From contig NZ_SODU01000003.1 of assembly GCF_004366075.1 (NCBI RefSeq), positions 1,116,001 to 1,180,000 of the forward strand: a stretch of 64,000 nt of DNA. Reading direction: 5' to 3'. The stretch comes from Kribbella pratensis. Its GTDB lineage: Bacteria > Actinomycetota > Actinomycetes > Propionibacteriales > Kribbellaceae. The position numbers and the translations under genes are program-made. This document shows, piece after piece, positions 14,861-22,583 of this stretch. The stretch's first letter is position 1. Every line of letters begins with the position of its first letter. The notes under the pieces are model-generated. The model ran no database searches. It saw only the letters and a program-made list of their open reading frames with translations, and was not told the origin of the DNA.

Positions 14861-14861
14861 C

Positions 14862-15635
14862 TCAGGCCCCCTTCGGCGGAACGAGCTGGAAGTAGATCGC
14901 GGTCATCGAGAAGTTCGCGACGAACAGCAGCATGAACGTGATGACGACCGACTGGTTCACCGCGTCGCCGACGCCCTTCGGGCCGCCGCCCGCGTTACAG
15001 CCCTTGTACGACGCGACGACCGCGGCGATGAACCCGAAGACCAGTGCCTTCGCCTGCCCCTGCCACAGGTCTGGCAGGTGAGCGAGCGCGGTGAAGCTCG
15101 CGATGTAGCTACCTGGGGTGCCGTCCTGGAGGACGACGTTGAAGACGTAACCGCCCATCACGCCGACCACGCTGACGAACCCGTTCAGGAAGAACGCGAC
15201 CAGCATCGTCGCCAGCACCCGCGGTACGACGAGACGCTGGATCGGGTCGATGCCCAGCACCATCATCGCGTCCAGCTCTTCGCGGATCTTCCGCGAGCCG
15301 AGGTCCGCGCAGATCGCCGAGCCGCCGGCCCCGGCGATCAGCAGCGCGGTCGCGATCGGCGAAGCCTCCCGTACGACGGCCAGCACCGCGGCGGAACCGG
15401 TGAAGGCCTGCGCGCCGAACTGCTTGATCAGGCCGCCGACCTGCAGCGCGATCACCGCGCCGAACGGGATCGCGACCAGCGCGGTCGGGATGATCGTCAC
15501 ACTCGCCACGAACCAGGCCTGCTGAAGGAACTCCTTCACCTGGAACGGCCGCCGGAACGTCGCCCGTCCGGTGTCGAGAGCAAAAGCGAACAGCGACCCG
15601 GCTTGCTTCAGCGGGGCGGTCGCAGAAACGGTCAC
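14862..15635 (-). CDS. MlaE-type ABC permease of the Mce system (YrbE A)
   Basis: 257-aa permease of the MlaE/YrbE family. The diagnostic region AGAGGSAICADLGSRKIREE followed by LDAMMVLGIDPIQRLVVPR is present (about residues 100-140), with five to six hydrophobic helices. The start is GTG at 15633-15635, with GGGAGG four nt upstream; both start and ribosome-binding site are inside a long inverted repeat (15631-15719) that could hide them in the mRNA. Heterodimerises with YrbE B; energised by MceG. Confidence 0.93.
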   Translation of the reverse strand: MTVSATAPLKQAGSLFAFALDTGRATFRRPFQVKEFLQQAWFVASVTIIPTALVAIPFGAVIALQVGGLIKQFGAQAFTGSAAVLAVVREASPIATALLIAGAGGSAICADLGSRKIREELDAMMVLGIDPIQRLVVPRVLATMLVAFFLNGFVSVVGVMGGYVFNVVLQDGTPGSYIASFTALAHLPDLWQGQAKALVFGFIAAVVASYKGCNAGGGPKGVGDAVNQSVVITFMLLFVANFSMTAIYFQLVPPKGA

Positions 15636-15719
15636 GGGGCCTCCCGCCCTGGACTGAGGAGCGGAGGGAGCGAAGCGACCGGAGCGACGAGGGAAGGGCG
15701 GGAGGCAAAGCCCCGTGAC
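15631..15719 (-). repeat. 20-bp inverted repeat enclosing the yrbE A ribosome-binding site and start codon
   Basis: Arms 15631-15650 and 15695-15719 pair over 20 bp, with only a 5-nt bulge (caaag, 15706-15710) in the second arm; the 44-nt loop is purine-rich (repeated GGAGCGAAGCGACC-type units). On the minus-strand mRNA the downstream arm contains GGGAGG plus the GTG start of the permease gene, so folding would block initiation. The upstream arm begins ~30 nt after the mceG stop. Confidence 0.75.
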
Positions 15720-15750
15720 CCGCCGCGCGGCAGCGCGGCATTCAGCACTG

Positions 15751-16698
15751 TCACCTGGCCCCCACTGTCGAGGTGGCGAACGAGCCAGGTGGTGGGGTGA
15801 CGCCGTGTTCGCGGCACCAGGCGCCGGGCTCGCGCTGGGTCGGCCGGAGCATGCCGCTGCTGGGCAGCTGCTGGATCGGGATCGGCGGCAGCGGCGGCAG
15901 CTCCTGGCCGGCCTCGGCGGCCAGCTCGTCGGCGTCCTTCTCCTCGGACATGCCGATCGGACCGACCATCTGCGCGTTCAGGAACTGGCGGACCACCGGT
16001 TCCTCACTGGACAGCAGCATCTCCCGCGGCCCGAACATGGCCAGGTGCCGGTGGTAGAGCATGCCGATGTTGTCCGGCACGGTGCGCGCGGTGTTGACGT
16101 CGTGGGTGACGATCAGGAACGTCGGGCTGAACGCCTCGTTCAGGTCGATCATCACCTGGTTCAGGAACGACGTACGGACCGGGTCCAGGCCGGAGTCGGG
16201 CTCGTCGACCAGGAGGATCTGCGGGTCCAGCACCAGCGCGCGGGCCAGGCCGGCTCTTTTGCGCATACCGCCGGAGATCTCACCGGGCAGCTTCTTCTCC
16301 GCGCCCACCAGGCCGACCATCTCCATCTTCTCCATCACGATGGAGCGGATGTCGGACTCGGACTTCTTGGTGTGCTCGCGGAGCGGGAACGCGACGTTGT
16401 CGTACAGGTTCATCGAGCCGAACATCGCGCCGTCCTGGAACAGCACGCCGAACAGCCGCCGTACCTCGTACAGCTCGCGCTCGCTGCAGGTGGCGATGTC
16501 GGTGCCCTCGATGTACACGTGGCCCCGGTCGGGCTTGAGCAGGCCGATCAGCGTCTTCAGGAACACGGACTTGCCGGTACCGGACGGGCCGAGCATCACG
16601 CAGATCTCACCGGCGGGCAGCGTCAGGGACACGTCGCCCCAGATGAGCTGGCTGCCGAACGATTTGGTGAGACCTTCGACGCGGACTTCTACGCCCAC
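15751..16698 (-). CDS. mceG: ABC transporter ATPase energising the Mce system
   Basis: 315-aa ATPase of the MlaF/MceG (mkl) type. Seen: Walker A GPSGTGKS (37-44), Q-loop Gln88, signature SGGMRKR (142-148), Walker B ILLVDEP (161-167), D-loop SGLDP. The ~60-residue C-terminal extension with Pro-rich PPLPPIPIQQLPSS is typical of MceG, where the tail stabilises the complex. Start is GTG with GAGGAGGG before it. In mycobacteria mkl also lies near rplJ-rplL, but unlinked to mce genes; here it heads the operon, 115 nt before the first permease. Confidence 0.93.
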   Translation of the reverse strand: MGVEVRVEGLTKSFGSQLIWGDVSLTLPAGEICVMLGPSGTGKSVFLKTLIGLLKPDRGHVYIEGTDIATCSERELYEVRRLFGVLFQDGAMFGSMNLYDNVAFPLREHTKKSESDIRSIVMEKMEMVGLVGAEKKLPGEISGGMRKRAGLARALVLDPQILLVDEPDSGLDPVRTSFLNQVMIDLNEAFSPTFLIVTHDVNTARTVPDNIGMLYHRHLAMFGPREMLLSSEEPVVRQFLNAQMVGPIGMSEEKDADELAAEAGQELPPLPPIPIQQLPSSGMLRPTQREPGAWCREHGVTPPPGSFATSTVGAR

Positions 16699-16773
16699 CG
16701 GCCCTCCTCACGGGAATGTCTGCTGGTCCCCGACCGACGACGTTCTGCCGTCCCAACGACGGGGCAGTGGCCT

Positions 16774-16804
16774 AGGTTACGCACGAGTACGGTTTTGCGT
16801 AACC
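16774..16804 (-). promoter_or_regulatory. Mce-operon promoter overlapped by a 9-bp inverted repeat (operator candidate)
   Basis: A perfect dyad, GGTTACGCA - 12 nt - TGCGTAACC (16775-16804), lies ~75 nt before the mceG start. On the minus strand a -10-like TAACCT (16774-16779) and a weak -35-like TTACGC 17 nt upstream fall within the two arms, so a protein bound to the dyad would cover the promoter. This is the arrangement of a repressor operator; the cognate regulator is not encoded nearby. Confidence 0.5.
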
Positions 16805-16846
16805 CCTGAAAGTCAAGCGGATGAGATCCTAGCGATCCGACATGCC

Positions 16847-16880
16847 AGAAGGGCGGCCCCCTTGCGGGGACCGCCCTTCT
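16847..16880 (-). terminator. Hairpin terminator after rplL
   Basis: Strong GC-rich hairpin (left arm 16847-16860, right arm 16866-16880, one bulged base) 40 nt beyond the rplL stop. No long U-run follows, as is common in actinobacteria. It should separate the rplJL transcript from the mce operon. Confidence 0.75.
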
Positions 16881-16921
16881 CTACACATTCGTTACGTCCC
16901 GTCAGCGGAACGTAACGGAGG

Positions 16922-17308
16922 TCACTTGAGCGTGACGGTGGCGCCGGCGCCCTCGAGGGCCTCCTTGGCCTTCTCCGCGGCAGCCTTGTCGACCTTCTCC
17001 AGGATGGCCTTGGGGGCCGACTCGACGAGGTCCTTGGCCTCCTTCAGGCCGAGGCTCGTGAGACCGCGCACCTCCTTGATGACCTGGATCTTCTTGTCGC
17101 CGGCCGACTCGAGGACGACGTCGAACTCGTCCTGCTCCGCGGCCTCTTCGGCAGCGGCAGCCGGGGCGCCCGGAGCAGCGGCAACGGCAACCGGGGCGGC
17201 GGCGGTGACGCCGAACTCCTCCTCGAAAGCCTTAACGAACTCCGACAGCTCCAGCAGGGTCAGTTCCTTGAACTGGCCGAGGAGCTCTTCGGTGCTGAGC
17301 TTCGCCAT
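16922..17308 (-). CDS. rplL: 50S ribosomal protein L7/L12
   Basis: 128-aa stalk protein that recruits translational GTPases. It starts MAKLSTEELLGQFKEL at ATG 17306-17308 with AGGAAGGA upstream; the N-terminal dimerisation domain, an Ala/Pro-rich hinge (VAVAAAPGAPAAAAEEAAEQ, ~44-63) and the globular C-terminal domain (KIQVIKEVRGLTSLGLKEAK) are all normal. It follows rplJ by 64 nt in the usual rplJ-rplL order and ends at a hairpin terminator; the next gene downstream is mceG rather than rpoB. Confidence 0.98.
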   Translation of the reverse strand: MAKLSTEELLGQFKELTLLELSEFVKAFEEEFGVTAAAPVAVAAAPGAPAAAAEEAAEQDEFDVVLESAGDKKIQVIKEVRGLTSLGLKEAKDLVESAPKAILEKVDKAAAEKAKEALEGAGATVTLK

Positions 17309-17372
17309 GGTGGCGGTCCTTCCTGACAAATGGTGCTTGGTGATCACTGATGGGGTGTTGCGGTGAGATGCC

Positions 17373-17993
17373 TCAGCTGTCAGCTGCGGCGGTCTCCTCG
17401 GTGCTCGCCTCGGCAGGTGCCTCGACCGTGTCCTGGACGGTGTCCTGGACGTCCGCCACTGCGTCCTGCGCAGGGGCCTCGGCCGGCAACTTGTCCTGCA
17501 GCGCCGCGAACAGGCGCGCGGCCTGCGACAGCGGAGCAGCGAACAGCGACACCGCTTGCTGCGGGGCCGCCTTCATCGCACCTGCGAGCTTCGCGAGGAG
17601 GACCTCACGCGACTCCAGGTCAGCGAGCTTGTTGATCTCGTCAGAGCCGAGTGCCTTACCGTCCAGCACTCCACCCTTGATGACGAGCAGGGGGTTCGCC
17701 TTGGCGAAGTCACGCAGACCCTTGGCCGCAACCACCGGGTCGCCCTTGATGAAGGCGATTGCCGAGGGGCCTTCGAGCAGCGAGTCGAACGAGTCGACTC
17801 CCGCATCCTTGGCCGCGATCTTGGTCAGCGTGTTCTTCACCACGGCGTAGTTCACGTCGTCACCGAGCGAAACTCGCAATTGCTTGAGCTGCGCAACGGT
17901 GAGACCGCGGTACTCGGTCAGCACGGCGCCGTTGGAGCTACGGAACTCGTCCGTCAGCTCCGCGACAGCGGCTGCCTTGTCCGGCCTCGCCAT
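17373..17993 (-). CDS. rplJ: 50S ribosomal protein L10
   Basis: 206-aa stalk base protein that binds 23S rRNA and L12 dimers. Start is ATG 17991-17993 (MARPDKAAAVAELTDEF) with AGGAGA upstream; the open frame continues upstream only through the untranslated leader. The RNA-binding domain (~residues 1-130) is canonical; the C-terminal tail after the L12-binding helix is an Ala/Glu/Asp-rich extension (~30 residues), common in actinobacteria. Regulated by the L10 leader just upstream. Confidence 0.97.
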   Translation of the reverse strand: MARPDKAAAVAELTDEFRSSNGAVLTEYRGLTVAQLKQLRVSLGDDVNYAVVKNTLTKIAAKDAGVDSFDSLLEGPSAIAFIKGDPVVAAKGLRDFAKANPLLVIKGGVLDGKALGSDEINKLADLESREVLLAKLAGAMKAAPQQAVSLFAAPLSQAARLFAALQDKLPAEAPAQDAVADVQDTVQDTVEAPAEASTEETAAADS

Positions 17994-18186
17994 GGGGGTC
18001 TCCTTCTTTCGGCTTCCTTGCCTGAGACCCCTGACATTGGCAGTACCCATCAAAAGAAAAGCGCCCCTGCGCAGGCGCAAGGGCGTGAACGTACTGATGT
18101 CACTATCCAAGTCACCTGCGCGGGCCGCCCACCTGAGTGGGACCTTCAGCTACCTAGGGCAGCAACCAGCGGTCTTCGGCTCCTTA
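17994..18186 (-). ncRNA. Ribosomal protein L10 leader of rplJL
   Basis: The ~190-nt 5' untranslated region of rplJ contains the conserved core GAAGACCGCTGGT followed by TGCTGCC (around 18145-18175 on the minus strand), the kink-turn-like site to which the L10-L12 complex binds to shut down its own synthesis. A terminator-like hairpin with U-tract follows within the leader. Recognised by motif and position; a covariance-model search was not possible. Confidence 0.75.
18051..18085 (-). terminator. Attenuator terminator inside the L10 leader
   Basis: An 11-bp GC-rich stem with a tiny loop (18061-18085, one G-U pair) is followed on the minus strand by CTTTTCTTTT (18051-18060). It lies between the L10 binding core and the rplJ start, the usual place for a transcription attenuator that L10 binding would favour. 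Confidence 0.75.
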
Positions 18187-18215
18187 ACAGTATCAACGTC
18201 TAGCTTGGCGACCAA
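18187..18215 (-). promoter_or_regulatory. rplJ-rplL promoter
   Basis: TTGGTC (18210-18215), 17-nt spacer, TACTGT (18187-18192) on the minus strand, placed so that transcription starts just before the L10 leader core. The -35 box nearly touches the stop codon of the upstream MFS gene. Confidence 0.65.
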
Positions 18216-18224
18216 ATCGGTTGT

Positions 18225-19409
18225 TCAAGCAGGCTGTTCTGCTCTCGGATGCGGTGGGATCCAGCGGTGCATCGCCGTCGCGGCGGCCCACCCTGTCCCC
18301 GCCATGATCATGATCGCCGGCGCCAGTCCGAGGGTCGCGGTCGCGCCCGCGAGCAGCAGGGGTCCGGCGCCGTTGCCGGTGTCCGCGAAGAGGCGGAAGG
18401 CGCCGAGGAACTGGGCTCGTCCGACCGGCGGTGAGGCGTCCGCGCCGAGGGTCATGATGACTCCGGCGCCCAGGCCGTTCCCGATCCCCATCAGCAGCGC
18501 GATCGCGGTCAGTGTCGCCGTGGTGTGCGTCAACGGGAGCAGCAGATGCGCCAGCCCCAGCACAATCATCGACGGTACGGCGACCCACTTGCGACCGAGG
18601 CGGTCCATCACCGAACCGGCCGGATAGAACAGCAACATGTCCACCGCACCGGACAGTCCGAAGATGATGCTGGTGGTCTGCGGATCCAGTCCGATGTGCA
18701 GCGCCCACAGCGGGATCACCACCTGCCGCGAGGCTCGCACCGCCCCGACGAGCAACGCTCCGACACCGAGAGTCCGCAGTACGGGGAAGTGGTCGCGGAT
18801 GACACCCCAGGTCGACTGTGCCGCGATCGGCCCCCTCCCGCGCCGGTTGGCGACGTCCGGCAGGCTCACCAGGACCGCGCAGGCAAGTACGGCGGCCACC
18901 AGGTGCACCCAGTACGCGCCGTCCGTACCGAGGAACTTCATGGCGCCCGCACCGAGGAACGGACCGATGAACGAGCCGATGCGTTGTACGCCGCCGAGTG
19001 TGGATAGCGCGCGGGCCCGTAGCTCGATCGGTACGGCTTCACTCAGGTAGGCCTGTCGGGCGAGGCCCCAGACCGCACCTGCCAGTCCGGTGCAGCCGAT
19101 GGCGATGGCCAGACCCCAGACCGTTGGGACCACCAGACAGGCTGCCAGTGCAAGCGCTACGAGGACGGTGGCGGACAGCATCGCGCTGCGCTCGCCAATG
19201 CGGTTTGTGAGGGCACCAGCTGGGATGTCACCGATCACCTGGCCCAGGCCGGCTGCACCAACGACCAGACCGGCTACAGCGACCGAAGCGCCCAGATGCG
19301 TGGCCGACAGCGCTACGACGGGTGCGATCGCACCTTGGCCGATTCCGTACAGCAGAGCGGGCAGATAGACCGCAGGTGCGATTTTCCAGAGGCTCCGGGC
19401 CTGTGACAT
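18225..19409 (-). CDS. MFS transporter
   Basis: 394-aa major facilitator with about 12 hydrophobic helices. Start is ATG 19407-19409 (MSQARSLWKIAPAVYLPALL), overlapping the stop of the IclR gene (TGATG), so the two are co-translated. The TM2-TM3 loop (GDIPAGALTNRIGERSA) and the mid-protein loop (GSVMDRLGRKW) carry the MFS A-type motifs. Substrate unknown. Because it is coupled to an IclR regulator and lies next to the sugar-acid cluster, import of a sugar acid is possible, but drug efflux cannot be excluded. Confidence 0.85.
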   Translation of the reverse strand: MSQARSLWKIAPAVYLPALLYGIGQGAIAPVVALSATHLGASVAVAGLVVGAAGLGQVIGDIPAGALTNRIGERSAMLSATVLVALALAACLVVPTVWGLAIAIGCTGLAGAVWGLARQAYLSEAVPIELRARALSTLGGVQRIGSFIGPFLGAGAMKFLGTDGAYWVHLVAAVLACAVLVSLPDVANRRGRGPIAAQSTWGVIRDHFPVLRTLGVGALLVGAVRASRQVVIPLWALHIGLDPQTTSIIFGLSGAVDMLLFYPAGSVMDRLGRKWVAVPSMIVLGLAHLLLPLTHTTATLTAIALLMGIGNGLGAGVIMTLGADASPPVGRAQFLGAFRLFADTGNGAGPLLLAGATATLGLAPAIMIMAGTGWAAATAMHRWIPPHPRAEQPA

Positions 19410-20218
19410 CACCGGCCGCCGGCCAGCGCCGTACTGCGGTCCCGGGCGACCGGGGTGGCCCCCAGCAACTCCGACACCGACCAGGCACCTTCGGCGACCC
19501 TCATCCCGAACTCCTCCATCCGCTCGACCGGCATCCGCATCTCGGGGCCGGAGACACTCAGACAACCGGCGACCTCGCCGGAGTAGCCGAACACCGGCGC
19601 CGCAACGCTGCAGATCCCGGGCGTCCGCTCGGTCCGGGACATCGCATACCCGCGCCGGCGGATCGCCGCGAACTGCTCGGCGAGCACCTCCGGGTCGGTG
19701 ATGGTCGCGGGCTGCACCCGTTCGAGCGGGCCTTTCAGGACCTCCTGCTGCCGCTCGAACGGCAAGAAAGCCAGCAGCGCCTTCCCCGGCGCACCTAGTG
19801 GCAGCGCGACCGGCAGGCCGAACTCCGTGTAGGTACGGCGCAACTGGTGATGGCTCTCGACCTGGTCGAGGACGACGCGCTGCCCCGACGGGAGCAACTC
19901 GTGCACGGCCGCGGTCTCCCCTGTGTCATCGCGGAGTGCACGCAGCACCGGCAGGGCAGCGTCGCGCAAGCCGGCCGGAATCCCGCCGCTGTGCGCCAGT
20001 TGCACGACCAGCGGGCCGATCGCATACCGCCGGTGGGCGGTCTGCCGGACGAGCCCGTTCTCCTGCATGGCGAGCAGCAGCCGGTGCACAGTGCTCGTGG
20101 ACAGGCCGGTCGCCCGCGCCAGGTCACTGATGCCGAGGTCCGGCGTCCGCGCGTCGAAGCACCGGAGGATCGCCACAGCGCGGTCGATCGACTGCACCGA
20201 ACCCCGCGCTTCCTGCAT
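19409..20218 (-). CDS. IclR-family transcriptional regulator (MFS-linked)
   Basis: 269 aa from ATG 20216-20218 (MQEARGSVQSIDRAVAILRC); an in-frame start at 20278 is possible but would add an atypical leader. N-terminal winged helix (SDLARATGLSTSTVHRLLLA, about 30-55) and C-terminal IclR effector domain (GKALLAFLP ... RTPGICSVAAPVFGYSGE) are clear. IclR proteins mostly sense small carboxylic or aromatic acids. It is the first gene of a two-gene unit with the MFS transporter and likely controls it; a 15-bp dyad lies just before its start. Confidence 0.9.
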   Translation of the reverse strand: MQEARGSVQSIDRAVAILRCFDARTPDLGISDLARATGLSTSTVHRLLLAMQENGLVRQTAHRRYAIGPLVVQLAHSGGIPAGLRDAALPVLRALRDDTGETAAVHELLPSGQRVVLDQVESHHQLRRTYTEFGLPVALPLGAPGKALLAFLPFERQQEVLKGPLERVQPATITDPEVLAEQFAAIRRRGYAMSRTERTPGICSVAAPVFGYSGEVAGCLSVSGPEMRMPVERMEEFGMRVAEGAWSVSELLGATPVARDRSTALAGGR

Positions 20219-20230
20219 GGTGAAACCATA

Positions 20231-20245
20231 TCCCGCGATACGGGA
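20231..20245 (-). promoter_or_regulatory. 15-bp dyad before the IclR gene (operator candidate)
   Basis: TCCCG-CGATA-CGGGA sits 13 nt before the regulator's ATG. Its length and symmetry fit the short palindromes bound by IclR proteins, suggesting autoregulation. It does not resemble the palindrome at 22584-22613. Confidence 0.4.
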
Positions 20246-20365
20246 AAGCTGTCGAGGCAGTGTCCAGCCGATGAGCATCCCTGCTGGTGGGACCGCGGCC
20301 CGGACCAGCAGGCCGTCAACGACGAGCCACTGATCCGGGTGCCGGCTTCAGAACCAGCCCAGGAA

Positions 20366-20770
20366 TTAGCTCAGGACAGCCAGCGCGTCGATCTCGACGA
20401 GCATGTCCGGCAGCGGCAGGCCGGTGAAGACGGTGGTCCGCGACGGCAGGACGCCGCTCGGCGTACGGGTCGACACGAACTCGGCGTACGCCTCGTTCAT
20501 CGCGGCGAAGTCCTCGCGCTGGGTGAGGTAGACGCGCAGCATCACCACGTCGTCGATGCTCCCGCCGCCGGCCTTGAGGATCGCCTCGATGTTCTGCAGG
20601 ACCCGCGTGGTCTGGCCCTTCACGTCACCCTTGAACACGAAGTCGCCGCTGGCCGGGTCGACCGAGCCCTGGCCGGACACCTGCAGGATGTTGCCCTTGC
20701 GGACGCCCTGCGAGAACACCGGCATCGGCGGCGGCGCGTCGGTGGTGGAGACTGCGGTCTTGTCGGACAT
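20366..20770 (-). CDS. RidA-family enamine/imine deaminase
   Basis: 134-aa YjgF/YER057c/UK114 (RidA) protein, which hydrolyses 2-enamine/2-imine intermediates released by PLP-dependent dehydratases to 2-keto acids plus ammonia. Seen: VFSQGVRKGNILQVSGQGSV, QTTRVLQNIEAILKAGGGS, MNEAYAEFVST, the substrate Arg in LPSRTTVFTGLPLPDMLVE, EIDALA. Start uncertain: ATG 20770 (used) or GTG 20782. It follows the IclR gene by ~15 nt and probably shares a transcript with it and the KDG kinase. The likely partner is the D-serine-dehydratase-like enzyme of the divergent operon. Confidence 0.9.
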   Translation of the reverse strand: MSDKTAVSTTDAPPPMPVFSQGVRKGNILQVSGQGSVDPASGDFVFKGDVKGQTTRVLQNIEAILKAGGGSIDDVVMLRVYLTQREDFAAMNEAYAEFVSTRTPSGVLPSRTTVFTGLPLPDMLVEIDALAVLS

Positions 20771-20785
20771 CAGGTCTGACACCTC

Positions 20786-21520
20786 TCAGTTGTAGTCGGC
20801 ACTGATCGCATTCGCGGTGGCGAGCAACTCAGGCAGCAGCTCGAGCACCTGGTCATAGTTCAGCAGTACGTCGGGCACCGACAACGACACGGCCCCGACA
20901 ACGCGGCCGGTGCTGTCACTCAACGGCGCACCGATGCAGTTGATGAACGACTCGTGCTCTGCCTTGTCCTGAGCCCAGCCACGCTCTTTGGTCAGCTGCA
21001 GTTCGTCCCGCAACCGGTCCGCGTCAGTAATGGTGTTCGGCGTGTACACCTTGTAGTCCAGCGTGGCGAGCACCGCCTCCCGCTGCCGCTTCGGCTGCGC
21101 AGCCAGCAGCACCTTGCCAACCGCTGTGCAGTGCAGAGCCGCCGGTACGCCGACCTGCGAGTACATGCGCACCGAGCGCACACTGTCGAGCTTGTCGACG
21201 TAGATCACCTCACCGTTCTCCCAGGCCGCCAGGTGAACCGTCTGGCCGGTCTTCTGGTTCAGCTCACGCAGATGCGGTGCAGCAACCTGCCGTACGACGT
21301 GTTGCTCGCGCGCCACGTCCGCGAGCGCGAACAGCCGCGAACCCAGGCGGTAGCGATGCGCCGAGTCACGCCGTACGAACCGCTCTGCCTCCATGGTGCG
21401 CAGGAGACGCAGCACTGTCGTCTTGTGCACACCCAGCTCGGTCGCGAGCTGGTCAAGCGACCGCTCCCCCTCGCCGAGGCTCTTGAGGATCTGCAACGCC
21501 CTGCCGAGGCTTTGACTCAT
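20786..21520 (-). CDS. IclR-family regulator of the sugar-acid cluster
   Basis: 244 aa, starting MSQSLGRALQILKSLGEG at an ATG that overlaps the kinase stop (ATGA). N-terminal winged helix (LATELGVHKTTVLRLLRTME) and C-terminal effector-binding domain (HCTAVGKVLLAAQP, HESFINCIGAPLSDSTGRVV) are typical; the resemblance to KdgR-type IclR regulators, which respond to 2-keto-3-deoxygluconate, is suggestive given that the neighbour is a KDG kinase. The 30-bp palindrome in the divergent intergenic region (22584-22613) is the obvious candidate binding site. Confidence 0.9.
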   Translation of the reverse strand: MSQSLGRALQILKSLGEGERSLDQLATELGVHKTTVLRLLRTMEAERFVRRDSAHRYRLGSRLFALADVAREQHVVRQVAAPHLRELNQKTGQTVHLAAWENGEVIYVDKLDSVRSVRMYSQVGVPAALHCTAVGKVLLAAQPKRQREAVLATLDYKVYTPNTITDADRLRDELQLTKERGWAQDKAEHESFINCIGAPLSDSTGRVVGAVSLSVPDVLLNYDQVLELLPELLATANAISADYN

Positions 21521-22491
21521 GCCGCACCGATCTTCGTAGCCGCCCACTCCTCGTCTGATGCTTTGAGGAGTCGCTCGCGCACCTCTCGCGCTGGCGGCGG
21601 TGCATGGTCTTCTGGAGCCGTCAGAACTGCAGCAGCGTTCAGATGCCCCAGCCGCAGCCGCTGCGTCATCGGCAGGTCCTGCAGCGTCGCGGCCAGGAAG
21701 CCTGCGGCAAACGCATCACCAGCACCGACTGTCTCCACTACGTCCACGGTGAGCGCTGGAACCTCAGTACGACCACCTGGCTCCAGCACCATCGCTCGGT
21801 GCGCGTCGTCCTTCACAACCAGGACAGGTGTTCCGAGTCGCTCGTAGAGCTCGTCCGGGTCCCCAGTGCCTGCAAAGACCTCTGCCTCATCAGCACCGAT
21901 CAGCACGATGTCGGCCGCCTTCAGCAACCGCCACAACGGCTCGGGGTCCCTGTCGCGCCACAGCGCCGGCCGCCAGTTCAGGTCGACGCTGAGCAGGAAT
22001 TCACGCGGTTCGGTCGCCAGCCGCTCCAGCATCGCCGCGCTGGTCGTGGAGATCGCTGCAGTGATGCCGGTCGTGTGAACGAGCTTGGCCCGCTTGAGTC
22101 GCCCGCTGACCTCTGGCCGGTCCAGGAACTCGGGGTTCATAGCCGCTGCCGCCGAACCGGTCCGGTAGTAGTGCATCCGGGAGCGCCCGTCCTCCGACTC
22201 CTTCACGTAGAGCGCGGTCGGCCGGACCGGGTCCAGCTCGACGCCCCCGACGTCGACACCCCGCGCCTGCAGATCCCGCAGTACGTGCTGGCCGAAGCCG
22301 TCGTCCCCGAGCCGCGAGATCCACCCCGTCGGTACGCCGAGCGCCGCCAGCCCACCGGCCACGTTGCACTCCGCCCCGCCGACCGACCGCCGGAACGTCT
22401 CCATGTCCTTGAGAGGTCCCGGCCCGCCCGCCAGCATGATCATCGCCTCACCCAGGCAGATCGCGTCCGTCTCAGGGAGCGGTTCGGGCAT
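21517..22491 (-). CDS. kdgK: PfkB-family sugar kinase, probable 2-keto-3-deoxygluconate kinase
   Basis: 324-aa ribokinase-fold kinase. Start is ATG 22489-22491 with AAGGAG five nt before. Seen: N-terminal GEAMIML, substrate-side VGGAECNVAGGLAALG (38-53), YYRTGSAAA (109-117, seen in KDG kinases), ATP-side VGAGDAFAAGF with catalytic Asp259. It should phosphorylate KDG to KDPG, the substrate of the aldolase encoded at the end of the divergent operon. It is co-directional and translationally coupled with the IclR gene. Fructokinase or another PfkB specificity cannot be excluded by eye, but the aldolase makes KDG the best guess. Confidence 0.85.
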   Translation of the reverse strand: MPEPLPETDAICLGEAMIMLAGGPGPLKDMETFRRSVGGAECNVAGGLAALGVPTGWISRLGDDGFGQHVLRDLQARGVDVGGVELDPVRPTALYVKESEDGRSRMHYYRTGSAAAAMNPEFLDRPEVSGRLKRAKLVHTTGITAAISTTSAAMLERLATEPREFLLSVDLNWRPALWRDRDPEPLWRLLKAADIVLIGADEAEVFAGTGDPDELYERLGTPVLVVKDDAHRAMVLEPGGRTEVPALTVDVVETVGAGDAFAAGFLAATLQDLPMTQRLRLGHLNAAAVLTAPEDHAPPPAREVRERLLKASDEEWAATKIGAA

Positions 22492-22583
22492 CGGCACTCC
22501 TTGGCGGCGGGGTGATGGGATAGGCGTGCGTCGGACAGGCGTGCGTTGACGCGACTTCGGGCGCGATGCTACAACCGACGAGT

